Both the position numbers and the translations under genes were made by a program. From Gracilaria gracilis (lineage: Eukaryota > Rhodophyta > Florideophyceae > Gracilariales > Gracilariaceae), in NCBI GenBank assembly GCA_030374805.1, contig JARGSG010000004.1:744001-808000 (forward strand): a stretch of DNA of 64,000 bases. Direction: 5' to 3'. Below are positions 20,483 to 29,595 of this stretch, piece by piece (the first letter of the stretch is position 1; the number at the start of each line of letters is the position of its first letter). The notes under the pieces were generated by a model, which worked only from the letters and a program-made list of their open reading frames with translations, was not told the DNA's origin and made no database searches.

Positions 20483-22634
20483 CTGCAAAGAGGAAGAAGA
20501 TGACAGTTGAGGAAGTCATGCAGACGGTTCTCAAGATTGGAGGAAAAGGGGTATCTGTCTCGGAATATTTCGGGAAGCAAACAGCAAAAATGGAGCTCGC
20601 GGACGCAAACCGTTTGTGGGACGGGATGGTGTCTAGGAGGGTGAAGCTTGCAGTCAACAAGCTGGAACAACATTTTAAAGTACCGCTGCGAAGTTCAGAG
20701 GAGGAGGAAGTTGTCGAGGAGGTTATTGAAGAGGTTGTGGAACCGGAGGGGACGGGCAGGGCTCCATCTGCTGAGGTGGAGAACGATCCCATGGTATTGG
20801 AAAGCCCTGAACCGGAACCACCGGTGTTAAGACGTAGCACAAGACGTAAAGTGGTTCCGGGTCGCTAGAGAGAAGAGGAGGTTGGACGTGTTGTGGAAAA
20901 GAAGAGGAAAACGAGGAAGAGAACTTCTGTGGTGCCTACTGACGACGAGAATGAAGATGATGTGCAACCTGCCCCGAAGCGAAGAAGGAAGGGTACGATG
21001 AACACATCTTCTGTGGACATACCTTTGGAGGTTGTTAACCTGTTCAGGAAAATGACGAGGGCTGCATTGAAGAAGTTCTTCAAGAAGCAGAAAATCAATG
21101 TGATGTCGTCCAGTGAGGGCGAGGAAGAGAGTGATAGTAGTGAGAAGGATTGGGTATTTGTTGGGGATGAACCGGGGGGGAAGGTAAAGGAGGAATGCGT
21201 AGCTTTGAGGATAACAATGCGGATGTTCTCCCGAAGGGGATGAAGACAGCTGGCGAGTACACCGGGGGATCAGATATGTCGTGGACGAATATGGTGAGTG
21301 CACTGCCGAGTGAGTGGCCGGAAGGGAAGAATGCTGTGAAACACCAGCACCCGTGGATGGATATGCTTCAACTACAAAAGCAGCATAGGGCGGGGTGTTT
21401 AACGGTGGAGGATTTGAGGGCGGTGCATCACGCGGTGTACTGGCATGCATCCCGGAATGTGCACAAGGAACTGGGGCCTACGAAGGAACCAGTTCTTGGG
21501 GTGAAGCTGCCCTTGAAGGGAAAGCCGAAAGGGGAGGAAGAGGCTCTTTGGATGGCGGCGATGGAGAGGAATGACCTCGCGCGAGAGTATTTTGCAGCGA
21601 AGAGAGTGGAGTTGATGGAAACTGGATTCTGTGTGCCGGAGGAATTTGTAGGTGACGAAGGCATGTCAGATGAGGCAAAGAAGAGGGGGGTGCTGTTGGA
21701 TGAAGATGTGACAGAGAGTATGTTGGAGTTCTTTCACAAGGATTTCTTGGAACAGCCGGACCTCAAGTTCGAGGAGAACCGCAAGAGATGGAACCCTATC
21801 ATCAATGCGGGAGATGGGAAGGACGCGGGGGATAGGATGCAGGGCATTGGGCGATACATTACCACGAAGAAGGGGATTGTGGATTACATGGAATCAGATG
21901 AGAAGAATGTGATGATGGTGAGAAAGAGGGCGTTGTTGGATGCTAGGTTTGGGCAGATAGCAGCCGCTCTTCGTCTGTGTAACAACGGTAGGCCGAAGAA
22001 GAGGATGTATGCGCCGGAAACAGGAGAACGTGTGTTGTGTACGGGGGAGGGATGCCCGAGGCAGGTGTTGCACACCGATTTTCGAGGGTTCACGAATGTG
22101 GAGAAGAACAATGGGGAGATTCCAGGATTCTTCATGATGGCCTCCGGGGGGAGCTCTTTTATGATATGGGTATGTGAGAGGTCACATAATATGTATGTGA
22201 CGGATGACAAGAGTTTGAAGAGGCTGTCTCGTACGATGGTTGTGAAGAAGTTCAGGGTTCCACCGTACTCCATGTTGATTGGAAGGGGAGATGAGTTTCA
22301 TGCTGGGCCTGGGTACATGGATGCGATGGTGAAAGAGAATTGTCTACGGTATCATATGTACTTTGTGTCCGAGGGATACAAGCTCCCTGATGCGGTGCAC
22401 AGGCAGCCTGATTTTCGGCCCAAATTCTTAGATGAGGAATTTGGACTCGGGGAAGACCCAAACGACCAGCTGGACGAGGAGGAAAGTTCTGTGAGCAACT
22501 TTGGAATGGAGGAAGAGGAAGTTGGAGAGGAAAATTACGAAAAGGAAGATGACGAGGTACAAGGCCACAAGGCGGATAACACGGATGGGGACTACGAGGA
22601 GGGACCGATGATAATGAATTATGAGGAGGACTAG
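20374..22634 (+). pseudogene. 2-oxoglutarate/Fe(II) dioxygenase-like protein, inner copy
   Basis: The frame is -1 relative to the ParB-like gene; the first shared ATG is MACASENV at 20374. Order: HFFQCAIGM block, helical RLWDGMVSRRVKLAVNK, acidic linker, basic segment (PAPKRRRKGT), then the C-terminal catalytic region: PRQVLHTDFRG with H-x-D at 22071-22079, a strand block MASGGSSFMIWVCERSHN, and the distal His in DEFHAGPGYMDAM, with LRYHMYF after it for the 2-oxoglutarate end. This H-x-D...H layout is that of double-stranded beta-helix dioxygenases and resembles a widespread uncharacterised family in oomycetes and chytrids. It ends in an acidic tail and TAG. Lesions: TAG at 20866-20868 and a frameshift near 21190. 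A substrate such as modified DNA or histone is inference. Confidence 0.7.
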
Positions 22635-22672
22635 ATAAAACATGTAGGGCGTGTAGTGTTATGTGTGTGAGA

Positions 22673-22737
22673 GTGAGGTGACTTGACTAGTACTGAGGTG
22701 ACTTGACTAGTACTGAGGTGACTTCACTAGTACTGAG
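22673..22737. repeat. 20-bp tandem repeat, three copies
   Basis: TGAGGTGACTTGACTAGTAC is repeated three times just after the dioxygenase stop codon, between two convergent genes. The third copy has one change (TTCACTAGTAC). It contains the ACTAGT palindrome, reminiscent of the subterminal motif. Confidence 0.85.
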
Positions 22738-22849
22738 AAATGAACGAATGTTTTGATATAATGTGAGCATAAAAGGATTGTTGAAGCAAGAAAATGAGTT
22801 ACAAAGCGTGGGGGGTAAGGAGAGAGAGTATTGTGCGTAGATATCTTTT

Positions 22850-23713
22850 TTACAAAATGAGACCAAAGTAGTACTGGTACCAAAAGAGAATGTCTTTTCT
22901 ACGGACATTGACATAGTTGGTGTGAAAAGGGGCAGGGTCAGCCAAGCCCGCTCTCTTGGTTCCCTCGGAGGAAAGGTAGAAGTAAGCATTTCTGAATTTG
23001 TACTCAGAGAATGAGGCGTGGAAGGAGGTAGGAGTGCTGCCGTAGGCGAGGAGGGATTGTACTGTGGAGGGGATATTGTAGGAGGTAGCTGTGTTGGAGG
23101 AGATTATGCCGAGTAGTTCCTTCATTATCGTTGAGACTATGGTATTGTAGCGGGTGGCCACGTCATGCATGGTAATGAAGCCGTGGGAGGAACTAACTCG
23201 GTTGAATGAAGAGATCCAGACGAGCTTTTCGTAGTAGGATTTAGAGAAGGCGTCTTCGTCAGCGATATTGCAAGTGAGACCTGCGTTAAAGAAGCGTTGT
23301 GCTAGTGCGAAAGCCCATTTTCCGGTGACAGTTGTGAGGGCGTTGGGAGTAAGAGGGGTGACGCCATGCTGTGGAGGTGCAGCGAGAGTTGGTACGGCGA
23401 TGTAAAGAACTGCTCGTGTGGTGTGATAAAGACCATGTTTTGAAAGAATGGGAAAAAAGTGGCCGTTCTGAATGAAGACCAAGTCTTGTCTGCGAGATGG
23501 AGGGCAGGAGCGAATTACTGTTTCCAACAAGTTGCTCCTGCCGCAGAAGAAAATGGGACCTTGCGGAATGCTGTGTGCGGCTACGAAATCTTGGAATGAA
23601 AGAATGGTATCTTGAGAGGTACCGTGGTCGTAAGGCATGGGGCCAATGCGGCCTCTGCATACAACAGCAGCTGGGGTGTGGGAGGAGCGGAGAGAAGAGG
23701 AAGGCGAGGTCAT
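22850..23713 (-). CDS. Ketopantoate reductase/6PGDH-like Rossmann protein, inner copy (open)
   Basis: An uninterrupted 287-residue frame. The N-terminus resembles a nucleotide-binding loop (AAVVCRGRIGPM; the outer copy keeps GRGRIG, so the first loop Gly has become Cys here). Then LVFIQNGHFFPIL, AVLYIAVP, GKWAFALAQRFFNAGLTC, SYYEKLVWISSFNRV, and near the end EYKFRNAYFYLSS...DPAPFHTNYV. This succession matches, from memory, a ketopantoate-reductase-like family in plants and algae (FMQNG..., EKLIWICAF..., WRNGWFYDLS..., P-HT). Such proteins are NAD(P)-dependent reductases or dehydrogenases; the substrate here is unknown. It converges on the dioxygenase gene, about 215 bp away. This is the only gene of the inner copy that looks fully open. 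Confidence 0.6.
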   Translation of the reverse strand: MTSPSSSLRSSHTPAAVVCRGRIGPMPYDHGTSQDTILSFQDFVAAHSIPQGPIFFCGRSNLLETVIRSCPPSRRQDLVFIQNGHFFPILSKHGLYHTTRAVLYIAVPTLAAPPQHGVTPLTPNALTTVTGKWAFALAQRFFNAGLTCNIADEDAFSKSYYEKLVWISSFNRVSSSHGFITMHDVATRYNTIVSTIMKELLGIISSNTATSYNIPSTVQSLLAYGSTPTSFHASFSEYKFRNAYFYLSSEGTKRAGLADPAPFHTNYVNVRRKDILFWYQYYFGLIL

Positions 23714-24230
23714 TATGTCGAATTTGTTGGATGCTGTGAGGATATATTATGGTACAGGACAGGAAGGGAGAGATGCTTAAGTAGAGAACGGCGTTGCCGA
23801 TGTATACATCGACAAAGTGGTTTCAGAGGAGAAGATAGTTTTTATGGCTAAGTAGTTTGAAAGAATGAGGTAGGTGGGTATGAAGGGATTTGGACTGATG
23901 AATGTGTTTATGAAAAGAGATGTGTCGAAATGAAGTATAAAGGGGAAGATTTAGTGGTAAGGAGTTAAAGAACGGGCGCTGTGGATTGGTTTTGTGGGAT
24001 GGTACTGAAAGGAAAAAACGAAAATATGGAAATTTCTCGGAGAAATGGAGTTTTTGGGGAATGGTGGGAAATTGAGGTACAGAAAATTGTGATACAAATA
24101 GGCCTGCGGGGTAGAGGAGTGTGTGGCCACGAGTGTAACGGCTGTGATCAGGGGTGCCAAGGACGAGGGTTGTGGTAAGTCGCTCAGGCCTGGTCAAGTC
24201 GTTTATCGCCGGACGCCGTCCTTTCTCGGG

Positions 24231-25172
24231 ATTTCGAATGGATACTTTGGTGACGAGGAGCTAATGGCTCTGCTTCATAGAACGGAAGTGCCAGAGACGC
24301 CGCCGTGGGAGGAGGGAGGGGGTACTGAGGGGGTTTGTGTGAGTCAGACGGGAAGGAGGGGGTGAAGGTGATGGGGATGGGGATGGAGGAGGAGGGCCGG
24401 AGAGAAGGTTTATGGGGGAGATGAAGGAACGGGTGAGGAAGCTTGGGAGAGTTTGAAGGAGCACTTCGAAGACATGCTGTCGGAGATGGTGGCAGAGATG
24501 GGAGGGGTGGTGCTGAGTGTGTCGGAGGTTGCGGTGCCGATGGAATTGATTTCGACGATTTGGAAGAGGATGAAGTTGACTGGGGTGGGGGCTGTGGGAC
24601 ATGTGAATGGGATGTTGGAGTGGGTGGGGAAGGAGATGGGGAGGCTGCGAAAGGAGAACATGGGGCTGAAGGGTAGGGTTGAAGTGTTGGAGGAGCAAGT
24701 GGGACAGGTGGAGAAGGCGTGCAAATTGCTGATGGATTGGAAGGAAATGGTGAGGGGAGCGGGAGTAGGGGTGGGAGAGGGAGCAGGTAAAGGGTCGCCG
24801 GTGACGCCTGGTTTTCGGGGTGGGCGAGGGAGTGTGAGGGAGAGGGGGAGAGAAGAGGAGGGAGGAGAAGGTGTGGGGAGTCGACTGAAGAAGAGGAGGA
24901 AGGGTGGGGTGATGGTGGACGAGGATGGGAAGGTGTTTGTGCCACCGCAGCTGCCGGGTGGGGCGCCGTCGGTGGGTTTCGGGAGTGCGGCGACGGCTGC
25001 GAGGACGGCGGAGCGTATATTGGAGGAGCAGGAGGAGAAGAGGCTGGGAGGGGTTGGGAGCCGCTTTGGGGCTAGGAGGGTGTACCAGAATGGGGAGATC
25101 TGTCCGTTGGACTCCTTTAACTTCACGATTAGGGAAACTGAGACTCAGGATCCGAATGCCGAGTTGGAGTAA
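24231..25172 (+). pseudogene. Acidic/coiled-coil protein of inner giant transposon, function unknown
   Basis: The homologue at 39821-40783 is intact and defines the gene. Here the start codon is ATT instead of ATG (ISNGYFGDEELMALL), a TGA follows at 24363-24365, and a frame change occurs near 24450. After that the frame is open to TAA at 25172: LSEMVAEMGGVVLSVSEVAVPMELIST, a coiled-coil heptad stretch (LRKENMGLKGRVEVLEEQVGQVEKACKLL), a Gly/Arg linker, KKRRKGG and a conserved C-terminus (QEEKRLGGVGSRFGARRVYQNG, then ETQDPNAELE). The coding strand is very G-rich. It is the last gene before the right TIR. A structural or DNA-binding accessory role is possible but unsupported. Confidence 0.65.
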
Positions 25173-25414
25173 ACCAGCGCTGGTGACCCGAGAGTAAATT
25201 TTTTGAGTGATTTTGACGACTGTGACGAATGTGAGGTAACGGGCAGTAGCGCACGAACTGCAAACTAGCATACAACTTCAACAAATGGAGTTCAACTGCG
25301 GCACGTGGAAATATGATTCCCAAAAAAAATTTTTTTGCCTTGCCAACTAGCTCAATCTGTGAAATTACTAGTTTTTTCGGACTTTTATTTTCATAACTAG
25401 CCATCGACCATACT
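25173..25414. promoter_or_regulatory. Right subterminal region of inner transposon
   Basis: Contains no gene. The motif AACTAG/ACTAGC recurs several times (near 25265, 25345, 25368, 25396), mirroring the left end. The last 100 bp are nearly identical to 40930-41025 of the outer copy, much closer than the coding regions are. Confidence 0.6.
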
Positions 25415-25440
25415 AAACTAGCATTCCGAGAACACCGACG
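25415..25440 (-). repeat. Right terminal inverted repeat of inner giant transposon
   Basis: AAACTAGCATTCCGAGAACA followed by CCGACG. It is the reverse complement of the left TIR with one mismatch and identical to the outer right end at 41026-41051. Confidence 0.9.
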
Positions 25441-26138
25441 TTGGAAACCCCGCCCTCCCTTCATTCATCACCCTTTCTCTCGAAGTCCTAGAACTCTCAT
25501 TGAAATCCCCCACTCTCCGTCGCACCCGAATCACCGCAGTCAACTCCGCTTACGTCGCCGGCGGTTATGTCCCATCACTCGACCACTACATTGAAGAGCG
25601 GAACGAGCTCGCGCTCCAGGATTCTCCAGTCCCTCTCATCCAACGAATTTTTGCCGCCCCGTCCTTTGGTCCTTCTAAATCCTCAAAGTTCTCTCACGTC
25701 CTCGTCGCGGGCACCAGCTCCTCCAACTCCACCCCCATCGTCTGGGCCTGCAAACTCATCTCTCTTCTTCGCTTCACCCTTCCTTCTTCCACTCCATCTT
25801 CCAAGGAGTTCGCCTTCGTACAGTTCATGGAGCTCGTCCCACCAAGCGACGAAGTCGATGTCACCCTAAACTGCGCATGCCTCCGATGGGCAACAGACGA
25901 CGAACATAACCACATCGCCCATCCAGTTCCGATCTCCACCCGCTTCACATCCGATAACGTTTCTCTATGGTTTGGATTCATCCCTTTCTCTTCTATCCTT
26001 GGCTCCGTTCATGTTCTCCGCCAGAACTACCCCACACCCCCCTTCAATTCCCGCCTCCATTGGCGTTTCTATAGATTCTACCTCAACAGATTCTACCGAG
26101 ACCCCACCTCCAGGCCCTACCTCCCACCTCCCGCATAG
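25441..26138 (+). pseudogene. Outer giant-transposon transposase, C-terminal part
   Basis: Continues the frame broken by the inner element: GNPALPSFITLSLEVLEL aligns with GKDALPSFITLSLEVLQL of the inner gene at about 9120. Then DHYIEERNELALQDSPVPLIQRIFA, FVQFMELVPPSDEVD and the end FYRDPTSRPYLPPPA-stop (inner: FYRDPTAKPYLPSNT-stop). The final 230 residues are open in both copies, so the C-terminal domain was under constraint until recently. Together with 4673-6096 it makes up the visible transposase. Confidence 0.85.
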
Positions 26139-26277
26139 CACTCATTTCATATGATTTTCATAAACCAATCGCTACCACCCTCTTCCACAGGAAAGATTGG
26201 AGATAGGTATGAGATGAAGAAGATATATCACTTCTTCATCATCCCACAGCTATCTCCACACCTCCCACTCTTATTCA

Positions 26278-29079
26278 CCCTACCCTCTCCCCTTTCCTCC
26301 TTCTGCCCCATCCGTACCCTCTCCCCGGTGCCCAACCAAACGACTGAAACTGGGCTCCTCTGGTCGGCACGCTGTTATGTAGCAATCAAGAACCGCTCCA
26401 AGTCTCGGCGTAAAATTCGCCATAAAGTATTCCAGCATCACCGCTAGATATACCTTCTCCCTCGATGGAATCCACAGCCCAACCGTCGCAGTTCTCTCCG
26501 AATTTCCGGACACACACCTGGGATCCCCCTCTAAAAACCCATCGTTCTCAAACTCTTCGTAGTGCTCGTCCCCCACCAATTCCCATGCCACCTTCAATAT
26601 ACCCTCCACTGCCCTCGGCAGATACCTCCCATACAATGTAGAAAACAAGAGCTGCCTTTTTCCTCCACGTCCTACACCCTCGTTCATCGTTTTCACAACA
26701 CACCCAATCCACGCATCAAGTCTGGCGAGCTGCATCACCCTCCCATCCACGTAATGTTTCTCCCCATTGCATTTTGTCTCCACTGCGTATCCCATGTACT
26801 CCTCCAACACTGCCACCGCCATTCCGTTCTTGAAATACTTGTCTTCATCATCACATCCCCACTGTGGAGCATGCACAGTTGACTCAGAGTACGCAAGATC
26901 TTCGAAACGGCTCATTCTCCGCGCACACAACTTGTTCATCCCATCTTCTTCACTTCCCATAAGCTTCTCGCGAGCCTCGTCCATCTGCTTCTTCAACTCC
27001 TCACCAAGTTCCGTCCGCTCGCTAGGCTTCGCCCGCTTCGTAATCAAATCATATCTTAGTAAAGAGAATAATCTGTCCCGAGCAGCCCGCTTTCGCACCC
27101 CAATCACATCGCTTATCGTCTGCTTCATCCGCTGCTTCAGACACTTGTCCGCGCTTACATTCTCTACGCACTCTTGTTTCCTCCCCGCTCCCCCTATAGT
27201 CTCCCACGTCTCTCCAATTATTTCTGTCTCGATCACATACTTCAACAACACATCACTTCCACCCTCTGTCGATGGTGTGTACGCCCTCATCTCACATGCA
27301 ACCTGAATTGGGCACCTAGGCACCATCTCCTTCTCCCCAACTACAAACATGCTCCCCACTCTACTTTCTCCCACCGTCTCACTCCCGTTCTTCCAACTTC
27401 TACCAACTCTTTTCGTGTCGAAACAAAGTTCAGACGCCTCCAACTTCGCATAATGAAAAATCCTATCATACACAGCCCTTGCGAATCCATAAAAACATTC
27501 TTCCCCTCCAATATCATACTTTCGACGCCCTCTCACCTTCTTTCCTCCACCACCTCGCTTTCTCCCCTTCACTGCCTCCCGAAGTCTTTCGATCAACAAG
27601 TTTTGCCGTTTATTCTCCTCCCTCAGCCGTGCCAGCTCTTCCTAAGTCAGGTTAAAACTCACCATCAATGTATAGTGATCTTCCTTCATATTTCCCAACT
27701 GTCCTTTCAGTGAATTCACCCTATGAACGAGTGCAGACCGTGGCAATACGCTTAAGTTCTCCTCATTCCCTTCCCGTTCCCTTGTAGATCACCATTCATC
27801 TCCTCGAATTCTACCTCCGCTTTCTCCACGACCGCCGTCACTTTCGTCTCCCACATCCTTCGGAAGTGAAACGGTGTTTCGCCTTACACGCATCCCTTGG
27901 GGTGTTAGTGGCGCCGTCTCCACGACATTCACTTCGCCACGCCGTTCTGTTTGTACGTCGTCCTCCCGTTCGAAATCCCTCTCAACCACTGCTGCTGTCC
28001 CTCCGACAATTTTCTTGGTTGATCCACCACTGCTACGTCGTACCACTCCCCCGTCCGCATGTTCTCGTCGCTTATCTCTCCGCTTTTCCACAACTTCAAC
28101 ACCCACCAATCCATAAACCACACTCCCTATTCTTCTCTCACTACCCCCCCCCCCCCCCTGTTTCACGTTCTGCCATTCGCCACACACGCCCCACTCCTTC
28201 TTTCTCCCGGTTCGCATTCTCTTGCTCGAAACCAATGATTTCCTTCTCTGGCAATTTATTTGGCGTCACAACAACCAAACTCTCCACTCCTCGCGTCCTC
28301 GCCGGATGAACACACCTCACTGTCTCTCTTTCTCCTTCCACCTCTTCGGGTACCCCAGCCTTATGCACTTTATCACCGTTACTTCCCTTTCTTCCTCGAA
28401 GACCCCCACTACCTAATATGGTACCACTCCTTGCTATCGTTCTTCCCTCGATACTCGTACGAAGCTCTTTACCCTTCACTATCATATCCCCGCTATCGCT
28501 CTCCTCTAAAACTTGCGCAGTCTCTGCGCCTTTTCTACGACCATCTCTCTCCCAACCACCGCTCATAATCTTCTTTGGCATACCTCGCTGCGCTCCTATG
28601 CTTTTCTTGGGACTAACTTCTTGATCTTGTGCCTTCGCAATAGGTTTCGTCACCTCAATGCTTACCGTTCGCTACGTTCCCTCCGTTCCCTCCGTTCCCT
28701 CCGATGGTCCGGCCCCGACGCTCCTCGCCGCACCGACGCTCCTCGCCGCACCGTCGCTTCTCGCCGCACCGACGCTCCTCGCCGCACCGTCGCTCCTTGC
28801 CGCACCGTCGCTCATCGCCGCACCAACGCTCCTCGCCGCACTGTCGCTCCTCGCCGCACCGTCGCTCCTCGCCGCACCGTCGCTCCTCGCCGCACTGTCG
28901 CTCCTCGCCGCACTGTCGCTCCTCGCTGCACCGTCACTCCTCGCCGCACCCTTCCTCCCCTTCCCCCGTAAACCACTCCGAGGTGCACGCGTACTACGAG
29001 CGGTGCGAACTTCGCCACTTACCGTTTCGCCACGCCTTCGGCTCTTTGACGCGCGACCGCTAACCTCCTCCGCATTCAT
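26278..29079 (-). pseudogene. Large basic/coiled-coil protein, outer copy
   Basis: Homologue of 9974-12685. The C-terminal 440 residues are one open frame (26278-27599: ECFYGFARAVYDRI, VGEKEMVPRCPIQVACEMRAYTPS, YFKNGMAVAVLEEYMGY, WIGCVVKTMNE). Upstream segments in other frames cover the coiled coil, the acidic middle (VLEESDSGDMIVKG) and a basic Arg/Ser N-terminus with tandem repeats. The inner start codon ATG is ATA here, so the first Met is at 29079 (MNAEEVSGR). A run of 15 C at 28144-28158 is one likely frameshift site. The C-terminal domain is the conserved piece and no family is recognised. A role in DNA packaging, replication or transposition cannot be chosen between. Confidence 0.65.
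28715..28960. repeat. 18-bp minisatellite in the coiled-coil gene
   Basis: About 13 imperfect units of GCTCCTCGCCGCACCGTC in tandem. On the minus strand each unit encodes a six-residue Ala-Ala-Arg-Ser-Asp/Val-Gly repeat, so the repeat stays in frame with the gene. The inner copy carries a 9-bp repeat here instead. Confidence 0.9.
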
Positions 29080-29595
29080 ACCCTTCGTCGTACGTTTCGC
29101 TATATACAATCCAAACGGTTCCTCGCGGTTGACGCTGGTCTCACGACGTCTTAGCCGCTGACCGTGATCGAAGGTCACTGGAAACGGAACTGCTCCGCTC
29201 TCGACGTGTTTGGCACTCGCCGTGGTCGAACGTCACCGATCGAATGCACACCCCCAATCGAGGGGAGTGTGGTGGAAATCACCTAGTGCGGTTTTTTATT
29301 TCCCGATTCCGAAACGATAAAATTACACCGAAATCTCCATTTCTGTATAGTTCTCATAATGTTAAAAAACGTACAAAGTTTCGTATCATATTCGATGCCC
29401 TTCACTACCTTTTATGTATCTACGTACTTCCATCTTGCACTTGAGCTAAAGTTTTTTGTTTCTAGTTCGTGCTCAACGGCGAGGTTGAAATGCAATAAGT
29501 GTCACTTCATTATCGAGGTTTAGGGTGTTGTTTTACATGTAGCTAATTTACTACACGTTCTAATCGATTACTATAATAGGATTTGCCGATGTACC

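Larger units (their letters stand above)
6097..25440 (+). mobile_element. Inner giant DNA transposon, complete, 19,344 bp
   Basis: Both ends carry a 26-bp terminal inverted repeat with one mismatch (CGTCGGTGTT...). The element interrupts a transposase reading frame of the outer copy, whose two halves at 6096 and 25441 join to match the undisturbed inner gene near 9115, which fixes the boundaries within a few bases. Eight genes lie inside: transposase, coiled-coil protein, methyltransferase-SET, ParB-like protein, dioxygenase, Rossmann dehydrogenase-like protein, acidic coiled-coil protein and flanking hairpin DNA. The target-site duplication is not clear: flanking CT and TT, or an internal CG on both sides, are the options. 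A transposase of the Plavaka/CACTA or KDZ kind fits such ends; superfamily uncertain. Confidence 0.9.

Noticed and set aside
6097-25440. Interpretation of the giant element as an integrated virus (Maverick/polinton or giant-virus fragment)
   Set aside because: No DNA polymerase B, capsid, packaging ATPase or retroviral-type integrase frame was seen. The transposase and subterminal repeats fit a DNA transposon better.
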